A stretch of DNA of 64,000 bases from Aquibium oceanicum (GCF_001889605.1 NZ_CP018171.1:4424501-4488500), one strand, 5' to 3'; positions 38,134-51,375 are shown, counted from the stretch's first letter. The notes: generated by a model from the letters alone, not told the origin. Numbers and translations are program-made.

Positions 38134-38399
38134 CACAGCTTGATGTCGTCGAGCGGCAGCAAACCTTCGTCGCCTGGATCGCCGGGGAAGTCTTCTATGG
38201 GGCCATTCTCCTTCAACCAGTCAAGCACCTCCACGAGCGAACGCTTCCGCGTCTTGGGACGAAGATGAACCGTGCCATCCTCGTCTCGTGAAATCAGAAC
38301 CTTTTCGGTCTCGAACTCGAATTCTTTCGGGATCCGTACAGCCTGACTTCGCCCGTTTCGAAAGACGCTGATCTCACGCTCCTTCCGAACCTGTTCCAT
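38133..38399 (-). CDS. vapB: VapB-type antitoxin (AbrB/SpoVT fold)
   Basis: The 88-residue protein has an N-terminal swapped-hairpin DNA-binding domain (FRNGRSQAVRIPKEFEF). The acidic C-terminus (IEDFPGDPGDEGLLPLD) should bind the toxin. GGAGG lies five bases before the ATG at 38399, favouring it over an ATG four codons earlier. An 11-bp inverted repeat just upstream is the likely autoregulatory operator. Confidence 0.88.
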   Translation of the reverse strand: MEQVRKEREISVFRNGRSQAVRIPKEFEFETEKVLISRDEDGTVHLRPKTRKRSLVEVLDWLKENGPIEDFPGDPGDEGLLPLDDIKL

Positions 38400-38413
38400 C
38401 GTCGCCTCCATCG

Positions 38414-38441
38414 TCTGGCATATGCCCAGACATATGCCAGA
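38414..38441. promoter_or_regulatory. vapBC operator (perfect inverted repeat)
   Basis: TCTGGCATATG and CATATGCCAGA are perfect 11-bp arms with a six-base spacer. They end 15 bp before the vapB ATG. This is the expected position and symmetry for a VapBC autoregulatory site. Each arm contains its own CATATG palindrome. The site lies 75 bp after the gltB stop, so it also sits in the path of gltB-gltD read-through. Confidence 0.7.
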
Positions 38442-38516
38442 TCGAGCTACCCATCAACCGCGCCTGCGCTTCAGCCTCACGCCTCCTCATGAGGGCCTTG
38501 CGGCCTGACCCGGCCC

Positions 38517-43244
<4,728 letters not shown>

Positions 43245-43730
43245 CGTCCTTCCTCCGTTCCATCCCGCTGGAGGCGAACGCCTCCCGCCGGGTTTCTCAT
43301 CTTAACAGCCCTGGCGAAATCCTGCACAGGCACGACGCCGCGACGGTTGGTAGCGCGCGGGACGCGCGATCCGATCGTCCTCGACCGCCAGCCTGCGGTT
43401 CTTGACTGCTTTCGGTGCCGGTACGCAAGGGCCCGGACCGGCGCGATTTCTCCGCCAGTCCCGGCTCCAGTGTCCGTCGAAAAATAAGACAGTAATGCTG
43501 TCCTAATCGCACATTGGCAGAAATGTCCGCGCGGCACAAGACCGAAGCGCAAAAAAGTGACCGTGATCCCGCAACAAACCCGACGAAAGGGCCTTTGTCG
43601 CGTAATTTTCTTGCGTTTGGACCCTTTCGACCCCTGAATCTGGAGGAATGAACCAGCGGGAAGAATGGGCTTGAAGTCACGCATCGGGGCAAGGCACTGT
43701 CGCGCGACATTTCACACTTCAGGAAAATCC
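43245..43730. other. 486-bp divergent intergenic region, gltB / threonine aldolase
   Basis: I see no credible gene. It holds a dyad at 43485-43505 (TAAGACAG/CTGTCCTA, one mismatch in the arms, five-base spacer). It also has a hairpin near 43588-43606. Both fit regulation of the large gltB operon or of the aldolase gene. Promoter boxes are not clear. Confidence 0.4.
43485..43505. promoter_or_regulatory. Dyad symmetry upstream of gltB
   Basis: The arms TAAGACAG and CTGTCCTA surround TAATG, about 240 bp before gltB. The T-N11-A character fits a LysR-type or Lrp-like site. No regulator is adjacent, so this is only a candidate. Confidence 0.35.
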
Positions 43731-44780
43731 ATGATCTTTGCTTCAGACAATTGGGCCGGTGCCCATCCGGCCATCGCGGCGGCGCTTTCCGACCATGCCG
43801 GTGGTTTTGCCCGCGCCTACGGCAATAGCGACCTCGACCGGACGGTCACCGACAGGTTCAGCAAAATCTTCGAGCGTGAGGTCGCCGTGTTCTTCGTCTC
43901 GACCGGGACGGCGGCGAATTCGCTGTCGCTGGTCTCTGTCAACAAGCCCGGCGGGGTGGCGTTCTGTCACCGCGAGGCGCACATGACGGAGGATGAGGCT
44001 GGCGCGCCGGAATACTTTACCGGCGGCGCAAGGCTCTGCCCGGTCGACGGTCCGCTCGGCCGTATCGATCCGGCGAACCTCGATGCCGCGATCGCCCGCT
44101 ATCCGGCGGAATTCATCCATTCGGGCCGCCCGATGGCGATCTCGATCACGCAGGCGACCGAGATCGGCACCGTCTACGGCCTTGACGACATCGATGCCGT
44201 GGCGGAGGTCGCCAGACGCCACAACCTGCCGCTGCACATGGACGGGGCACGCTTCGCCAACGCCCTCGTCTCGCTCGACTGCAGCCCGGCGGAGATGACG
44301 TGGAAGCGCGGCGTCGACCTCCTGTCGTTCGGCGGCACCAAGAACGGCTGCTGGTGCGCCGAGGCGGTGGTGCTCTTCGATCCCGGCATGGCGCGGGAGT
44401 TCGCCTTCATCCACAAGCGCGCAGCGCAGCTCTTCTCGAAATCGCGCTTCGTCGCCGCCCAGTTCGACGCCTATTTCGCCGGCGACCTGTGGCTGGAGAC
44501 GGCGCGCTACTCGAACGCCATGGCAGCCCGGCTCGCCTCCCATCTGCGCACCTCGCCGTGCGCGCGGCTTGCCTGGGAACCGCAGGCCAACGAGGTGTTC
44601 GCCATTCTGAGCGCGGACGTCTCGGCCGCGTTGCAGCAAAAGGGCGTCGTCTTCCATCCCTGGCACGCGCCGCGAGGCTTCGCGGAGGAGATAGCGCCGG
44701 ACGAGGCGGTGTGCCGCTTCGTCACCAGCTTCGCCACCACGCAGAAGGACGTGGAGTCTCTCGGCGCGTTGCTCGCCTGA
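43731..44780 (+). CDS. ltaE: Low-specificity L-threonine aldolase
   Basis: The 349-residue PLP enzyme splits threonine or related beta-hydroxy amino acids into glycine and an aldehyde. Conserved blocks are [27 protein letters not shown] and [15 protein letters not shown] with the PLP lysine. Length is typical. I chose the ATG at 43731 after AGGAAAATCC. It stands alone upstream of the buf operon. Confidence 0.92.
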   Translation: MIFASDNWAGAHPAIAAALSDHAGGFARAYGNSDLDRTVTDRFSKIFEREVAVFFVSTGTAANSLSLVSVNKPGGVAFCHREAHMTEDEAGAPEYFTGGARLCPVDGPLGRIDPANLDAAIARYPAEFIHSGRPMAISITQATEIGTVYGLDDIDAVAEVARRHNLPLHMDGARFANALVSLDCSPAEMTWKRGVDLLSFGGTKNGCWCAEAVVLFDPGMAREFAFIHKRAAQLFSKSRFVAAQFDAYFAGDLWLETARYSNAMAARLASHLRTSPCARLAWEPQANEVFAILSADVSAALQQKGVVFHPWHAPRGFAEEIAPDEAVCRFVTSFATTQKDVESLGALLA

Positions 44781-44802
44781 GGGCTTCCAATCATCAACTT
44801 TC

Positions 44803-44830
44803 GGTAACGTCGGCGTCAGCACGGCGTGAA
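44803..44830 (+). promoter_or_regulatory. Candidate ECF-type promoter of the buf operon
   Basis: GGTAAC (44803) and CGTGAA (44825) are 16 bp apart, about 100 bp before bufA. This loosely resembles the GTAACC/CGAA type I recall for SigF, which drives bufferin-like operons in Caulobacter. No sigma or anti-sigma gene is nearby. Weak evidence. Confidence 0.3.
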
Positions 44831-44929
44831 GACGGGTCGCGGCCTCTTTACTTCCAAGTGAGCGGCGGCCTGCCGATGATGTTCGTGCCGGTCGTGACCG
44901 GTGCGAAACAGAACCGAGAGGAGAATTGC

Positions 44930-45235
44930 ATGTCGACGAGAACCGTAGTCAGCGCCGCCTATCTTGCGGGCGTCGTCGCGACCGCGCTTTCAGCGGGCGC
45001 CATCACCACCGCCGGCACCGCGCAGGCGCAGGACAAGGAAAAATGCTACGGCGTTTCCATGGCCGGCAAGAACGACTGCGCTGCGGGTCCCGGCACCACC
45101 TGCGCCGGAACCTCCAAGGTAGACTACCAGGGCAACGCCTGGACCTATGTCGAGAAAGGCACCTGCACCGAGATCGACCTGCCCGGCGAGCGCATGGGCT
45201 CGCTCGAGCCGCTCGAGCGCGACATGCCGTCGTAA
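44930..45235 (+). CDS. bufA1: Bufferin precursor BufA1 (DUF2282)
   Basis: The 101-residue precursor has a signal peptide (cleavage after AGTAQA) and a DUF2282 core with four Cys ([12 protein letters not shown], then TTC and KGTC). Bufferins are ribosomally made peptides whose cysteines are modified by the adjacent MNIO enzyme to bind copper in the periplasm. GAGAGGAGAATTGC precedes the ATG. It leads a bufA-bufB-bufC-doxX operon. Confidence 0.9.
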   Translation: MSTRTVVSAAYLAGVVATALSAGAITTAGTAQAQDKEKCYGVSMAGKNDCAAGPGTTCAGTSKVDYQGNAWTYVEKGTCTEIDLPGERMGSLEPLERDMPS

Positions 45236-45262
45236 GCATCGAAGGCGAACGGAGCTTCCGCG

Positions 45263-46177
45263 ATGAACGCGCATGCGCAGATCCGAGCCCCGCACCGGCT
45301 CCGCTTTCCGGACCATCCGGTGGCGGGCAAGGCCGGGGCGAGCTTCAAGCCGGAGCACTTCGATGCGATTGCGGAAGACTCCGGCTTCGGCGGCTTCTTC
45401 GAGGTCCATGCCGAAAACTACATGGGCGCCGGCGGCCCGCCGCACCTGGCGCTTGCCGCGATCCGGCAGCGGTTTCCGGTCTCCATGCACGGCGTGTGCA
45501 TGTCGATCGGCGGCCCGCAGCCGCTCGACGAAGCACATCTGGCGCGTTTCGCCGGCGTGGTGGAGCGGTACGAACCCGCGCTCGTTTCCGAGCACCTCGC
45601 ATGGTCGACGCATGACGACGTCTTCTTCAGCGACCTGCTTCCCCTGCCCTACACCAGCGCGACGCTCGACCATGTCTGCGCCCATGTCGATCAGGTGCAG
45701 GAGGCGATCGGGCGCCGGATCCTGATGGAGAACCCCGCGACCTACGTCCTCTTCGCCGAATCGACGTGGTCGGAGACGGATTTCATCCGCGAGATGGCGC
45801 GGCGCACGGGGTGCGGCTTGCTGCTGGACGTCAACAACGTCTTCGTCTCCGCCACCAACCACGGCTTTTCCGCGACGGACTACCTCGACGACTTCCCGCT
45901 CGATCTCGTCGGCGAAATCCATCTGGCGGGCCATGACGAGCAGGCCGACGACGACGGCAGGCCGCTCCTGATCGATACGCACGACCGCCCGGTTCCGGAC
46001 CCGGTCTGGTCGCTTTACGAGACGGTGATCGCCCACACCGGCCCGGTGCCCACGCTGGTGGAGTGGGACAGCGACATTCCCGACTGGCACGTGTTGCGCG
46101 CCGAGGCGGAAGCGGCCGGCCGTATCCTCGACCGAAACGCGAGCCTGGCGGAGGCGAGGCATGGAACGGTCGTTTGA
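45263..46177 (+). CDS. bufB1: MNIO-family modifying enzyme BufB1 (DUF692)
   Basis: The 304-residue TIM-barrel protein belongs to the multinuclear non-heme iron oxidases. Metal-ligand residues are seen in [45 protein letters not shown] and IHLAGHDE. It should modify the BufA cysteines. Its last 17 bp overlap bufC, so the two are translationally coupled. Length is typical. Confidence 0.92.
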   Translation: MNAHAQIRAPHRLRFPDHPVAGKAGASFKPEHFDAIAEDSGFGGFFEVHAENYMGAGGPPHLALAAIRQRFPVSMHGVCMSIGGPQPLDEAHLARFAGVVERYEPALVSEHLAWSTHDDVFFSDLLPLPYTSATLDHVCAHVDQVQEAIGRRILMENPATYVLFAESTWSETDFIREMARRTGCGLLLDVNNVFVSATNHGFSATDYLDDFPLDLVGEIHLAGHDEQADDDGRPLLIDTHDRPVPDPVWSLYETVIAHTGPVPTLVEWDSDIPDWHVLRAEAEAAGRILDRNASLAEARHGTVV

Positions 46178-47012
46178 CGACGGCTTGACCGGTTCGCCGC
46201 CTTCGCCCGAAGGTGTAGAAGGCTACGCCGCCGCTTTCGCCTCCTGCCTGCTCGATCCCGCACGAGAGGCGCCGGATAGCATCGCCGCTCCCGGTGGCGG
46301 GCGCGCCGCGAAGCGTTTCGCCGTCTACCGCAACAACGTGGCGGCGAGCCTCGTGAACGCGCTGGCCGACATCTATCCCGCGGTCGCCAAAATCGTCGGC
46401 GAGGAGTTTTTCCGGGCAATGGCGCTGGTCTTCGCCCGCTCCTCCCCGCCGCGCTCGCGCGTGCTCAGCGAATACGGCCACGATTTTCCGGACTTGATCG
46501 CCGACTTCGGACCGGCCGCCCGCATGCCCTACCTTGCCGACGTGGCACGGCTGGAGCGCGCCTGGCTCGACGCTTTCCACGCAGCCGACGCGCAGCCGCT
46601 GGATGCGCGCGAACTCGGCGAACTGGCGCCCGACGAGCTCGCTTCGGCCTGCTTCGTGCCGCATCCGGCCATGCGACTTGTCCGCTCGCGCTACGCCGCG
46701 ATCTCGATCATGGAGGCAAACCGCGGCAATGGCGGCAGCGCCGGCAGGATCAGGGGTGATGTCGGCGAGGATGCGCTCGTCACGCGGCCCGGCACGAACG
46801 TCGAGGTCCGGCGGCTGCCGCCCGGCTGCGCCGGGTTCCTGCAAGGGCTCGCGGCGGGCGCTTCGCTGGCCGCGGCCGTCGAGAGCGCGCTCGAAGAGCA
46901 GCCCGTCTTCGATGCCGGCGGGGCGATCGCCCTGATGATAGAGGCCGGCGCCTTCAGCGCGTTGCGTCCGAACCGGGCGATCGCAACTCAGTCCGCCGGA
47001 ACGGGAGGGTAG
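46161..47012 (+). CDS. bufC1: BufC1, DUF2063 partner protein
   Basis: The 283-residue protein has an N-terminal DUF2063 domain: [40 protein letters not shown] and [22 protein letters not shown]-terminal winged-helix-like half follows. In buf systems the DUF2063 protein is the partner that presents the precursor to the MNIO enzyme. It overlaps bufB and is three bases from the doxX start. Confidence 0.88.
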   Translation: MERSFDDGLTGSPPSPEGVEGYAAAFASCLLDPAREAPDSIAAPGGGRAAKRFAVYRNNVAASLVNALADIYPAVAKIVGEEFFRAMALVFARSSPPRSRVLSEYGHDFPDLIADFGPAARMPYLADVARLERAWLDAFHAADAQPLDARELGELAPDELASACFVPHPAMRLVRSRYAAISIMEANRGNGGSAGRIRGDVGEDALVTRPGTNVEVRRLPPGCAGFLQGLAAGASLAAAVESALEEQPVFDAGGAIALMIEAGAFSALRPNRAIATQSAGTGG

Positions 47013-47014
47013 TC

Positions 47015-47614
47015 ATGTCGGGCATGGTGGAAAGCGTGGGAAGACTGCACGCCTCGGTGTTCGGCGCGGTGGAGCGGGCGCTGGACGGCTGGTTCCTCGG
47101 CCTCCTTGCCCGCTTCGTCTTCGCCGCCGTGCTGTGGATGTATTTCCTCAATTCGGCGCGCACAAAGGTCGGTGACGGGCTGCTGGGCTTCTTCGCCGTC
47201 AGCGACAACGCCTACTACCAGATCGCCCTTCCCGCCGTGGAAGCGGCCGGGGGCGACGTGAGCAAAGTGTCCTTCATTCCCTGGGGCGCCATGGTATGGG
47301 CCGGCACCTATGCCGAGTTCGTGCTGCCGGTCCTGATCGTGCTCGGCCTTTTCGCGCGCATCGCGGCGATCGGCATGATCGCCTTCATCCTGGTGCAGTC
47401 GATCGTGGATGTCACAGTCCACGCGGTCGGTCCCGAGACGATCGGCAGCCTGTTTGATCGCTTTCCGGATGCGGCGATCATCGACCAGCGACTGCTCTGG
47501 GTCTTTCCGCTCGTTTACATCGTGGTGAAGGGCGCGGGCGCGGTTTCGCTCGACGCCCTGCTTTGGCGCGCCCGGGCCAGACCGTACGGAGCGCTCGCGG
47601 CATCCGCCGGCTGA
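47015..47614 (+). CDS. DoxX-family membrane protein of the buf operon
   Basis: The 199-residue protein has four hydrophobic segments (about residues 28-48, 88-110, 112-130 and 155-172), as in the DoxX/TQO family. DoxX genes commonly close bufferin operons; their exact role is unknown, with a redox function suggested. GGGAGGG precedes the ATG. Confidence 0.85.
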   Translation: MSGMVESVGRLHASVFGAVERALDGWFLGLLARFVFAAVLWMYFLNSARTKVGDGLLGFFAVSDNAYYQIALPAVEAAGGDVSKVSFIPWGAMVWAGTYAEFVLPVLIVLGLFARIAAIGMIAFILVQSIVDVTVHAVGPETIGSLFDRFPDAAIIDQRLLWVFPLVYIVVKGAGAVSLDALLWRARARPYGALAASAG

Positions 47615-47631
47615 CGTCGCTCGAGCACGAC

Positions 47632-47660
47632 AAAAAGGGCGGCCCGTTTCCGAGCCGCCC
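47632..47660 (-). terminator. Rho-independent terminator of hsp20
   Basis: Stem GGGCGGC/GCCGCCC has a ten-base loop. On the minus strand it is followed by TTTTTG. It lies about 45 bp past the hsp20 stop codon and between the convergent buf operon and hsp20. Confidence 0.8.
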
Positions 47661-47704
47661 AGCATCGGCCTTCAAGGCCGGTCAGCAAGGGTGGGGCATG
47701 CCGC

Positions 47705-48172
47705 TCAGGCGGCTTTCGCCTCGATCTGCTTCGAAGACTTGGCACCGCCGTTTGCGATGGCGATCTTCCGGGGCTTCATCTCTTCCGGAATGTTGCGCTT
47801 CAGGTCGATGTGAAGCAGGCCGTTCTTAAGCTCGGCGCCGTTGACCTCGACATGGTCGGCAAGCTGGAAGCGGCGCTCGAAGGCGCGCGAGGCAATGCCG
47901 CGATAGAGGACTTCGGTGCTCTCGCCGTTCTCGGTCTCCGCCTTCTCGCCCTTGATCGTCAGCACGTTGCGGTGAGCCTCGATCGAGATCTCGTCCTCGG
48001 CGAAGCCGGCGACCGCCATGGTGATGCGATAGGCATCCTCACCGGTGCGCGCGATATTGTAGGGGGGATAGGTCTGACCGCCATCGGGCTGCGAAAGCGA
48101 GTCCAGCATCGTGAAGAGCCGGTCGAAACCGACGGTCGAGCGATAGAGGGGGGAAAAATCGACGTGACGCAT
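47705..48172 (-). CDS. hsp20: Small heat shock protein (Hsp20/IbpA type)
   Basis: The 155-residue chaperone has an alpha-crystallin domain at about residues 35-130: YNIARTGEDAYRITMAVAGF, LTIKGEK, LYRGIASRAFERRF and NGLLHIDLKR. The N-terminus MRHVDFSPLYRSTVGFDRLF is that of class A rhizobial sHsps. AGGAGAAC lies before the ATG at 48172 and is the 3' half of a ROSE-like hairpin. An RpoH-like promoter is about 110 bp upstream. Both predict heat induction at transcription and translation. Confidence 0.93.
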   Translation of the reverse strand: MRHVDFSPLYRSTVGFDRLFTMLDSLSQPDGGQTYPPYNIARTGEDAYRITMAVAGFAEDEISIEAHRNVLTIKGEKAETENGESTEVLYRGIASRAFERRFQLADHVEVNGAELKNGLLHIDLKRNIPEEMKPRKIAIANGGAKSSKQIEAKAA

Positions 48173-48276
48173 GGTTGTTCTCCTGTTGAGCAACATCGTG
48201 TTTGCGCTTTGACCGACGGCTGAAAATCCAGACTGGCATTCTCTGTCGGCCAGCGGCCCCGATTTCGGCGACCGCA
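48173..48276 (-). ncRNA. ROSE-like RNA thermosensor leader of hsp20
   Basis: The ~100-nt leader ends with TTGCT-CAAC-AGGAG, in which the ribosome site pairs with a UUGCU box through U-A, C-G and a G-G mismatch. That is the known fold of the terminal ROSE hairpin. An upstream hairpin with arms CTGGC and GCCAG is also present. ROSE elements occur before hsp20 genes in rhizobia and melt on heating to free the ribosome site. Length, position and the box all fit. Folding was done by eye. Confidence 0.65.
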
Positions 48277-48282
48277 GGCCTG

Positions 48283-48311
48283 ATTTGGGAATTGGGATTT
48301 CGGGTTTCAAG
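48283..48311 (-). promoter_or_regulatory. RpoH (sigma-32)-like promoter of hsp20
   Basis: On the minus strand CTTGAA (-35) is followed after 17 bp by CCAAAT (-10). This fits the heat-shock sigma consensus in alphaproteobacteria. Transcription from it would begin near 48276 and make the ~100-nt thermosensor leader. Confidence 0.6.
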
Positions 48312-48546
48312 TCCCCTGACAAAGGGGGAGCGCGCCGCATTCGTGGCCGCGGGATACCCGGTCCCTGGGCAATCATACTTTCATCCAATAGTGGCTTGGC
48401 TCGCGGGATCGACCGGGCCCGCGGGCCAACCGCTCTTCGGCCCCTGGTCCGCGCGCCCCGCCCGCTCTCCCGAGGGGGAAACCGGGGCCCCCCGACATGA
48501 ACGCCACATGAACGGCCCCTTCCGCTTCCGTTCAGGTGCACCCGCC
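48312..48546. other. Intergenic stretch between the hsp20 promoter and the candidate sRNA
   Basis: I see no gene. The stretch is very GC-rich with several short G and C runs and no credible ribosome site. Confidence 0.4.
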
Positions 48547-48682
48547 TATCTTCCACTCGAACAACAAGAAGCGGCGCGGCCGAACAAGGCCCCGCAAACG
48601 GTTCGGTCCGGGTGTAACGTCCCTTCCTCCCGGATCGGCATAGGCCGGAGGCGCCCCATCGCCTCCGGCCTTCAGTTTTTTC
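48547..48682 (+). ncRNA. Candidate small RNA with terminator
   Basis: A -10-like TATCTT (48547) follows a weak -35. The ~120-nt stretch after it folds into hairpins CCGAAC/GTTCGG (48580-48606) and TCCGGG/CCCGGA (48607-48634). The loop of the second contains CCCUUCCU. A strong terminator closes it. There is no credible reading frame. I know no named RNA that matches. It lies between hsp20 and higBA, antisense to neither. Confidence 0.45.
48642..48682 (+). terminator. Strong Rho-independent terminator, no upstream gene
   Basis: The perfect stem AGGCCGGAGGCG/CGCCTCCGGCCT has loop CCCCAT and a TTTTTT run. It can only end a plus-strand transcript, yet no plus-strand protein gene precedes it, which is why I infer a small RNA. 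Confidence 0.75.
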
Positions 48683-48752
48683 GCCATACTGTGCGATGTG
48701 TGGTTTCCGGCTCGCAAACGCCCCGGCGCCGATGCGCTCCGGGAAGGTCGGG

Positions 48753-49079
48753 CTAGGCTTGGGGTTCTGCCCCGGCTGCCGGCCTGTATCGTTCCACCTT
48801 GATCTCCCCCTCCCTGCTGCGGGCCTGCGCAATGTCGTAGCTGCCCTGCATGCGCATGAGTGTGTCCATACTCATACCGAAGGCTTTTTCGATGCGCAGC
48901 GCCATGTCGGACGAGAGGGCCGCGCGCTCATTGAGAAAGTTGGAGAGCGTCGGGCGGGCCACGCCCAGGATCCCGGCTGCGTCGGTTACGGAAAGTCCTG
49001 CCGGCTCGAGGATCTCGGCGCGCACGAAGACGCCCGGATGGGGCGGGTTCTTCATGCGGAAGCTGGTCGTCTCGGTCAT
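48753..49079 (-). CDS. higA: HigA-type antitoxin
   Basis: The 108-residue protein has a Cro/C1-type helix-turn-helix typical of HigA: PPHPGVFVRAEILEPAGLS, then DAAGILGVARPTLSNFLN. It lies eight bases after the higB stop in toxin-first order, the normal higBA arrangement. It should neutralise HigB and repress the operon. Confidence 0.9.
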   Translation of the reverse strand: MTETTSFRMKNPPHPGVFVRAEILEPAGLSVTDAAGILGVARPTLSNFLNERAALSSDMALRIEKAFGMSMDTLMRMQGSYDIAQARSREGEIKVERYRPAAGAEPQA

Positions 49080-49087
49080 GCCATCTC

Positions 49088-49378
49088 CTAGTGATAGTCT
49101 TCGTAGTCGAGGTCGATGATTTCGATCTCATCCCGGTCGATGCGGAACGTGATGCGCCAGTTTTTGCTGACGAAGAGGCTCCACGTTCCTTTCCGATCGC
49201 CGGTGAGCTGATGCGCCTTCCAGGCCGGCACACTCCTCAGTTCGTCCTCGCGCTCCATGTCCTGCAGGAAGGCGACGATGTTGCGGATTTTTCCCACGAA
49301 TGGCGCCTGGAGCCCGCTCGCGTCATCGTAGAGGATCAAACGGCGCAAGCCTTTGTGCTTCACGGATCGAATTCTCAT
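49088..49378 (-). CDS. higB: HigB-type toxin (RelE superfamily)
   Basis: The 96-residue mRNA interferase carries HKGLRRLILYDD near the N-terminus, a middle block WKAHQLTGDRKGTWSL, and NWRITFRID near the end. These are the HigB pattern. I chose the ATG at 49378, after a weak GGG site. A longer frame upstream has no ribosome site. Confidence 0.9.
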   Translation of the reverse strand: MRIRSVKHKGLRRLILYDDASGLQAPFVGKIRNIVAFLQDMEREDELRSVPAWKAHQLTGDRKGTWSLFVSKNWRITFRIDRDEIEIIDLDYEDYH

Positions 49379-49419
49379 CCCGCGACCGAAATGACGCCTC
49401 GAAAGCAGAGTTGTCAAGT

Positions 49420-49429
49420 GTAACGTTAC
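49420..49429. promoter_or_regulatory. Palindrome in the higBA promoter
   Basis: GTAACGTTAC is a perfect 10-bp palindrome next to a minus-strand TTGACA (-35) and 42 bp before higB. It is the likely HigA operator. Confidence 0.5.
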
Positions 49430-49516
49430 GCAATACGAGCAATTCCGACGCGTACCAGTTCGGCGGTGCGTCTCGAAGCCTTTGCTTTCCCGCCCGCTCC
49501 CTTCTATCAGAGGCCG

Positions 49517-50509
49517 ATGGACGCCACCCAGCAGCCCGCGCCCGCCGCGGCGCCCGTGCCGGAGATCCTCTTCGGAACGGCCGACAACGAAATCCCGCCG
49601 CGCGCCCGCGCGGGCTATCTGAAGGCGCGCGACGGACGCCGGCTCCGATACGCCGTGTTCGCCGCCGGCGGGCGGCCCCGCAAGGGCACGGTGGTCATTC
49701 TCCAGGGGCGCAACGAGAGTATCGAGAAGTATTTCGAGACGATCGGCGACCTGTCGGTGCAGGGCCTCGGAACCGCCATCATGGACTGGCGCGGCCAGGG
49801 CGGATCTGACCGGCTGATCCGCGATCCCGAGCGCGGCTATGTCGACAGTTTCCGCGACTATGTCGGTGACCTCGACCGGTTCTTCGAGGAGATCGTGCTG
49901 CCGGACTGTCCCGGACCGTTCTACATCCTCGCCCATTCCACCGGAGCGCTGGTGGCGCTGATGGCGGCACCGGACCTCGTCAACCGCGTCCGCCGCATGG
50001 TGCTGACGTCGCCGCTTCTAAGCCTCGAGGGCCTTCCCGTCTCGATGCTCACCGTGCAGCGGTTGGCGACGTTTCTCTACAGCATCGGCCTGGGCTCCAT
50101 GTATCTCGGCGGCGGACCGCGCTCGGCCGGAAAGACCGCCTTCGCCACCAACACGCTGACGTCGGACTTCCGCCGCTACACCCGCAACACCGGCATCTAT
50201 TTGCGGCATCCCGAACTCGGCCTCGGCGGCCCCACCGTCACCTGGATCCTGGCGGCCTGCCGTGCCATCGCGCGGGTGACGGACCCGGACTTCATGGCCC
50301 GCATCCAAATCCCGACGCTCCTGATCGCCGCCGGTGCCGACGAGGTCGTTTCGACGCCGGCCATCGAGGAATACGCCATGGCGCTGAAGTCGGGCTCGCT
50401 GCTCACCATCGACGGAGCCCGCCACGAACTCCTCCAGGAGGCGGACGTCTATCGCGAGCAGTTCCTCGCAGCCTTCGACGCCTTCGTACCGGGCACGGAC
50501 GTTCTCTAA
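49517..50509 (+). CDS. Alpha/beta hydrolase, lysophospholipase L2 type
   Basis: The 330-residue protein is like PldB: QGRNESIEKYFETIGDL, MDWRGQGGSDRL, the nucleophile elbow LAHSTGALVAL, then GADEVVSTPA and a late catalytic His in GARHELLQEAD. It should release fatty acids from lysophospholipids or monoacylglycerols. I prefer the ATG at 49517 with AGAGGC upstream. An ATG 17 codons earlier is possible. It converges with hisN, ending two bases before it. Confidence 0.88.
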   Translation: MDATQQPAPAAAPVPEILFGTADNEIPPRARAGYLKARDGRRLRYAVFAAGGRPRKGTVVILQGRNESIEKYFETIGDLSVQGLGTAIMDWRGQGGSDRLIRDPERGYVDSFRDYVGDLDRFFEEIVLPDCPGPFYILAHSTGALVALMAAPDLVNRVRRMVLTSPLLSLEGLPVSMLTVQRLATFLYSIGLGSMYLGGGPRSAGKTAFATNTLTSDFRRYTRNTGIYLRHPELGLGGPTVTWILAACRAIARVTDPDFMARIQIPTLLIAAGADEVVSTPAIEEYAMALKSGSLLTIDGARHELLQEADVYREQFLAAFDAFVPGTDVL

Positions 50510-50511
50510 GA

Positions 50512-51282
50512 CTAGCCGTCGATCGCCTTCAGCGCGGCGGCGTGAAGCTCCGGGGACGCGGCGGCGATGATGTCGCCTCCGTTCTCGGCCGGCCCGCCCT
50601 CCCAGGTCGTGACCACGCCGCCCGCCTTCTCGATGATCGGGATCAGCGCCACGATGTCGTAGGATTGCAGCCCGGCATCCACCGCGATGTCGGCGTAGCC
50701 CGCCGCGACCATGGCAAAGCCGTAGCAGTCGGTGCCATAGCGTGTCAGCCGCGCCGCGCGCTCGAGGCGATCGTATCGCACGCGCAGATCGCCGGTGAAG
50801 AGCGCCGGCGTTGTGGTGAAGACGGTCGCCTGCGAGAGATCGGCGATGCGCCGCGTCGAAAGCCGGCGCGGCCCGCCCGGGCCTTCGTAGAAGGCGCCGT
50901 CGGCGGTGGCGAAATAGAGTTCGCCGGTGAAGGGCTGGGACATCATCCCGGACACGGCCCTGCCCGCGACGGTGAGCCCGACGAGCGTTCCCCACATCGG
51001 GATGCCGGAGATGAAGGCGCGCGTGCCGTCGATCGGATCGATCACCCAGACCCGGTCGGACCCGCCGTTCTCCGTACCATGCTCCTCGCCCAGAATGCCG
51101 TCGGCGGGAAACTCGGCCTTGATCAGTTCGCGGATCACCCGCTCGGCTTCGCGGTCCGCCTCGGTAACGGGATCGAAGCCCGAATCGAACTTGTTGGAGA
51201 CGAGGCCCGCGGTGCGGAACCGGGGCAAGGTCTCCTTCGCCGCCGCGTCCGCCATCCTGCGCAGGAACTCCGCGATGTCCAT
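50512..51282 (-). CDS. hisN: Histidinol-phosphatase, inositol-monophosphatase family
   Basis: The 256-residue protein has the Mg-phosphatase motifs GEEHGTE, WVIDPIDGTRAF and, near the C-terminus, LQSYDIVALIPIIEKAGG. It falls in the HisN group, which removes phosphate from histidinol phosphate in bacteria lacking HisB phosphatase. An inositol-1-monophosphatase cannot be fully excluded. It is divergent from the small RNA that follows. Confidence 0.85.
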   Translation of the reverse strand: MDIAEFLRRMADAAAKETLPRFRTAGLVSNKFDSGFDPVTEADREAERVIRELIKAEFPADGILGEEHGTENGGSDRVWVIDPIDGTRAFISGIPMWGTLVGLTVAGRAVSGMMSQPFTGELYFATADGAFYEGPGGPRRLSTRRIADLSQATVFTTTPALFTGDLRVRYDRLERAARLTRYGTDCYGFAMVAAGYADIAVDAGLQSYDIVALIPIIEKAGGVVTTWEGGPAENGGDIIAAASPELHAAALKAIDG

Positions 51283-51375
51283 CCGTCGCTTCTCCGAACT
51301 GTTGTAAATCCGTCACATTCGATGCGCGATGAAATGCACGCGCGCGCTTCCATAACTGTTTTCCAAGAGTAGCGC

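Noticed and set aside
43588..43606. Hairpin in the gltB upstream region as a terminator
   Set aside because: The arms are imperfect and no tight T-run follows directly. There is also no transcript that should end there.
49088..49936. Long form of HigB extending over the lysophospholipase gene
   Set aside because: The HigB fold starts at 49378. The upstream part is antisense to the hydrolase gene.
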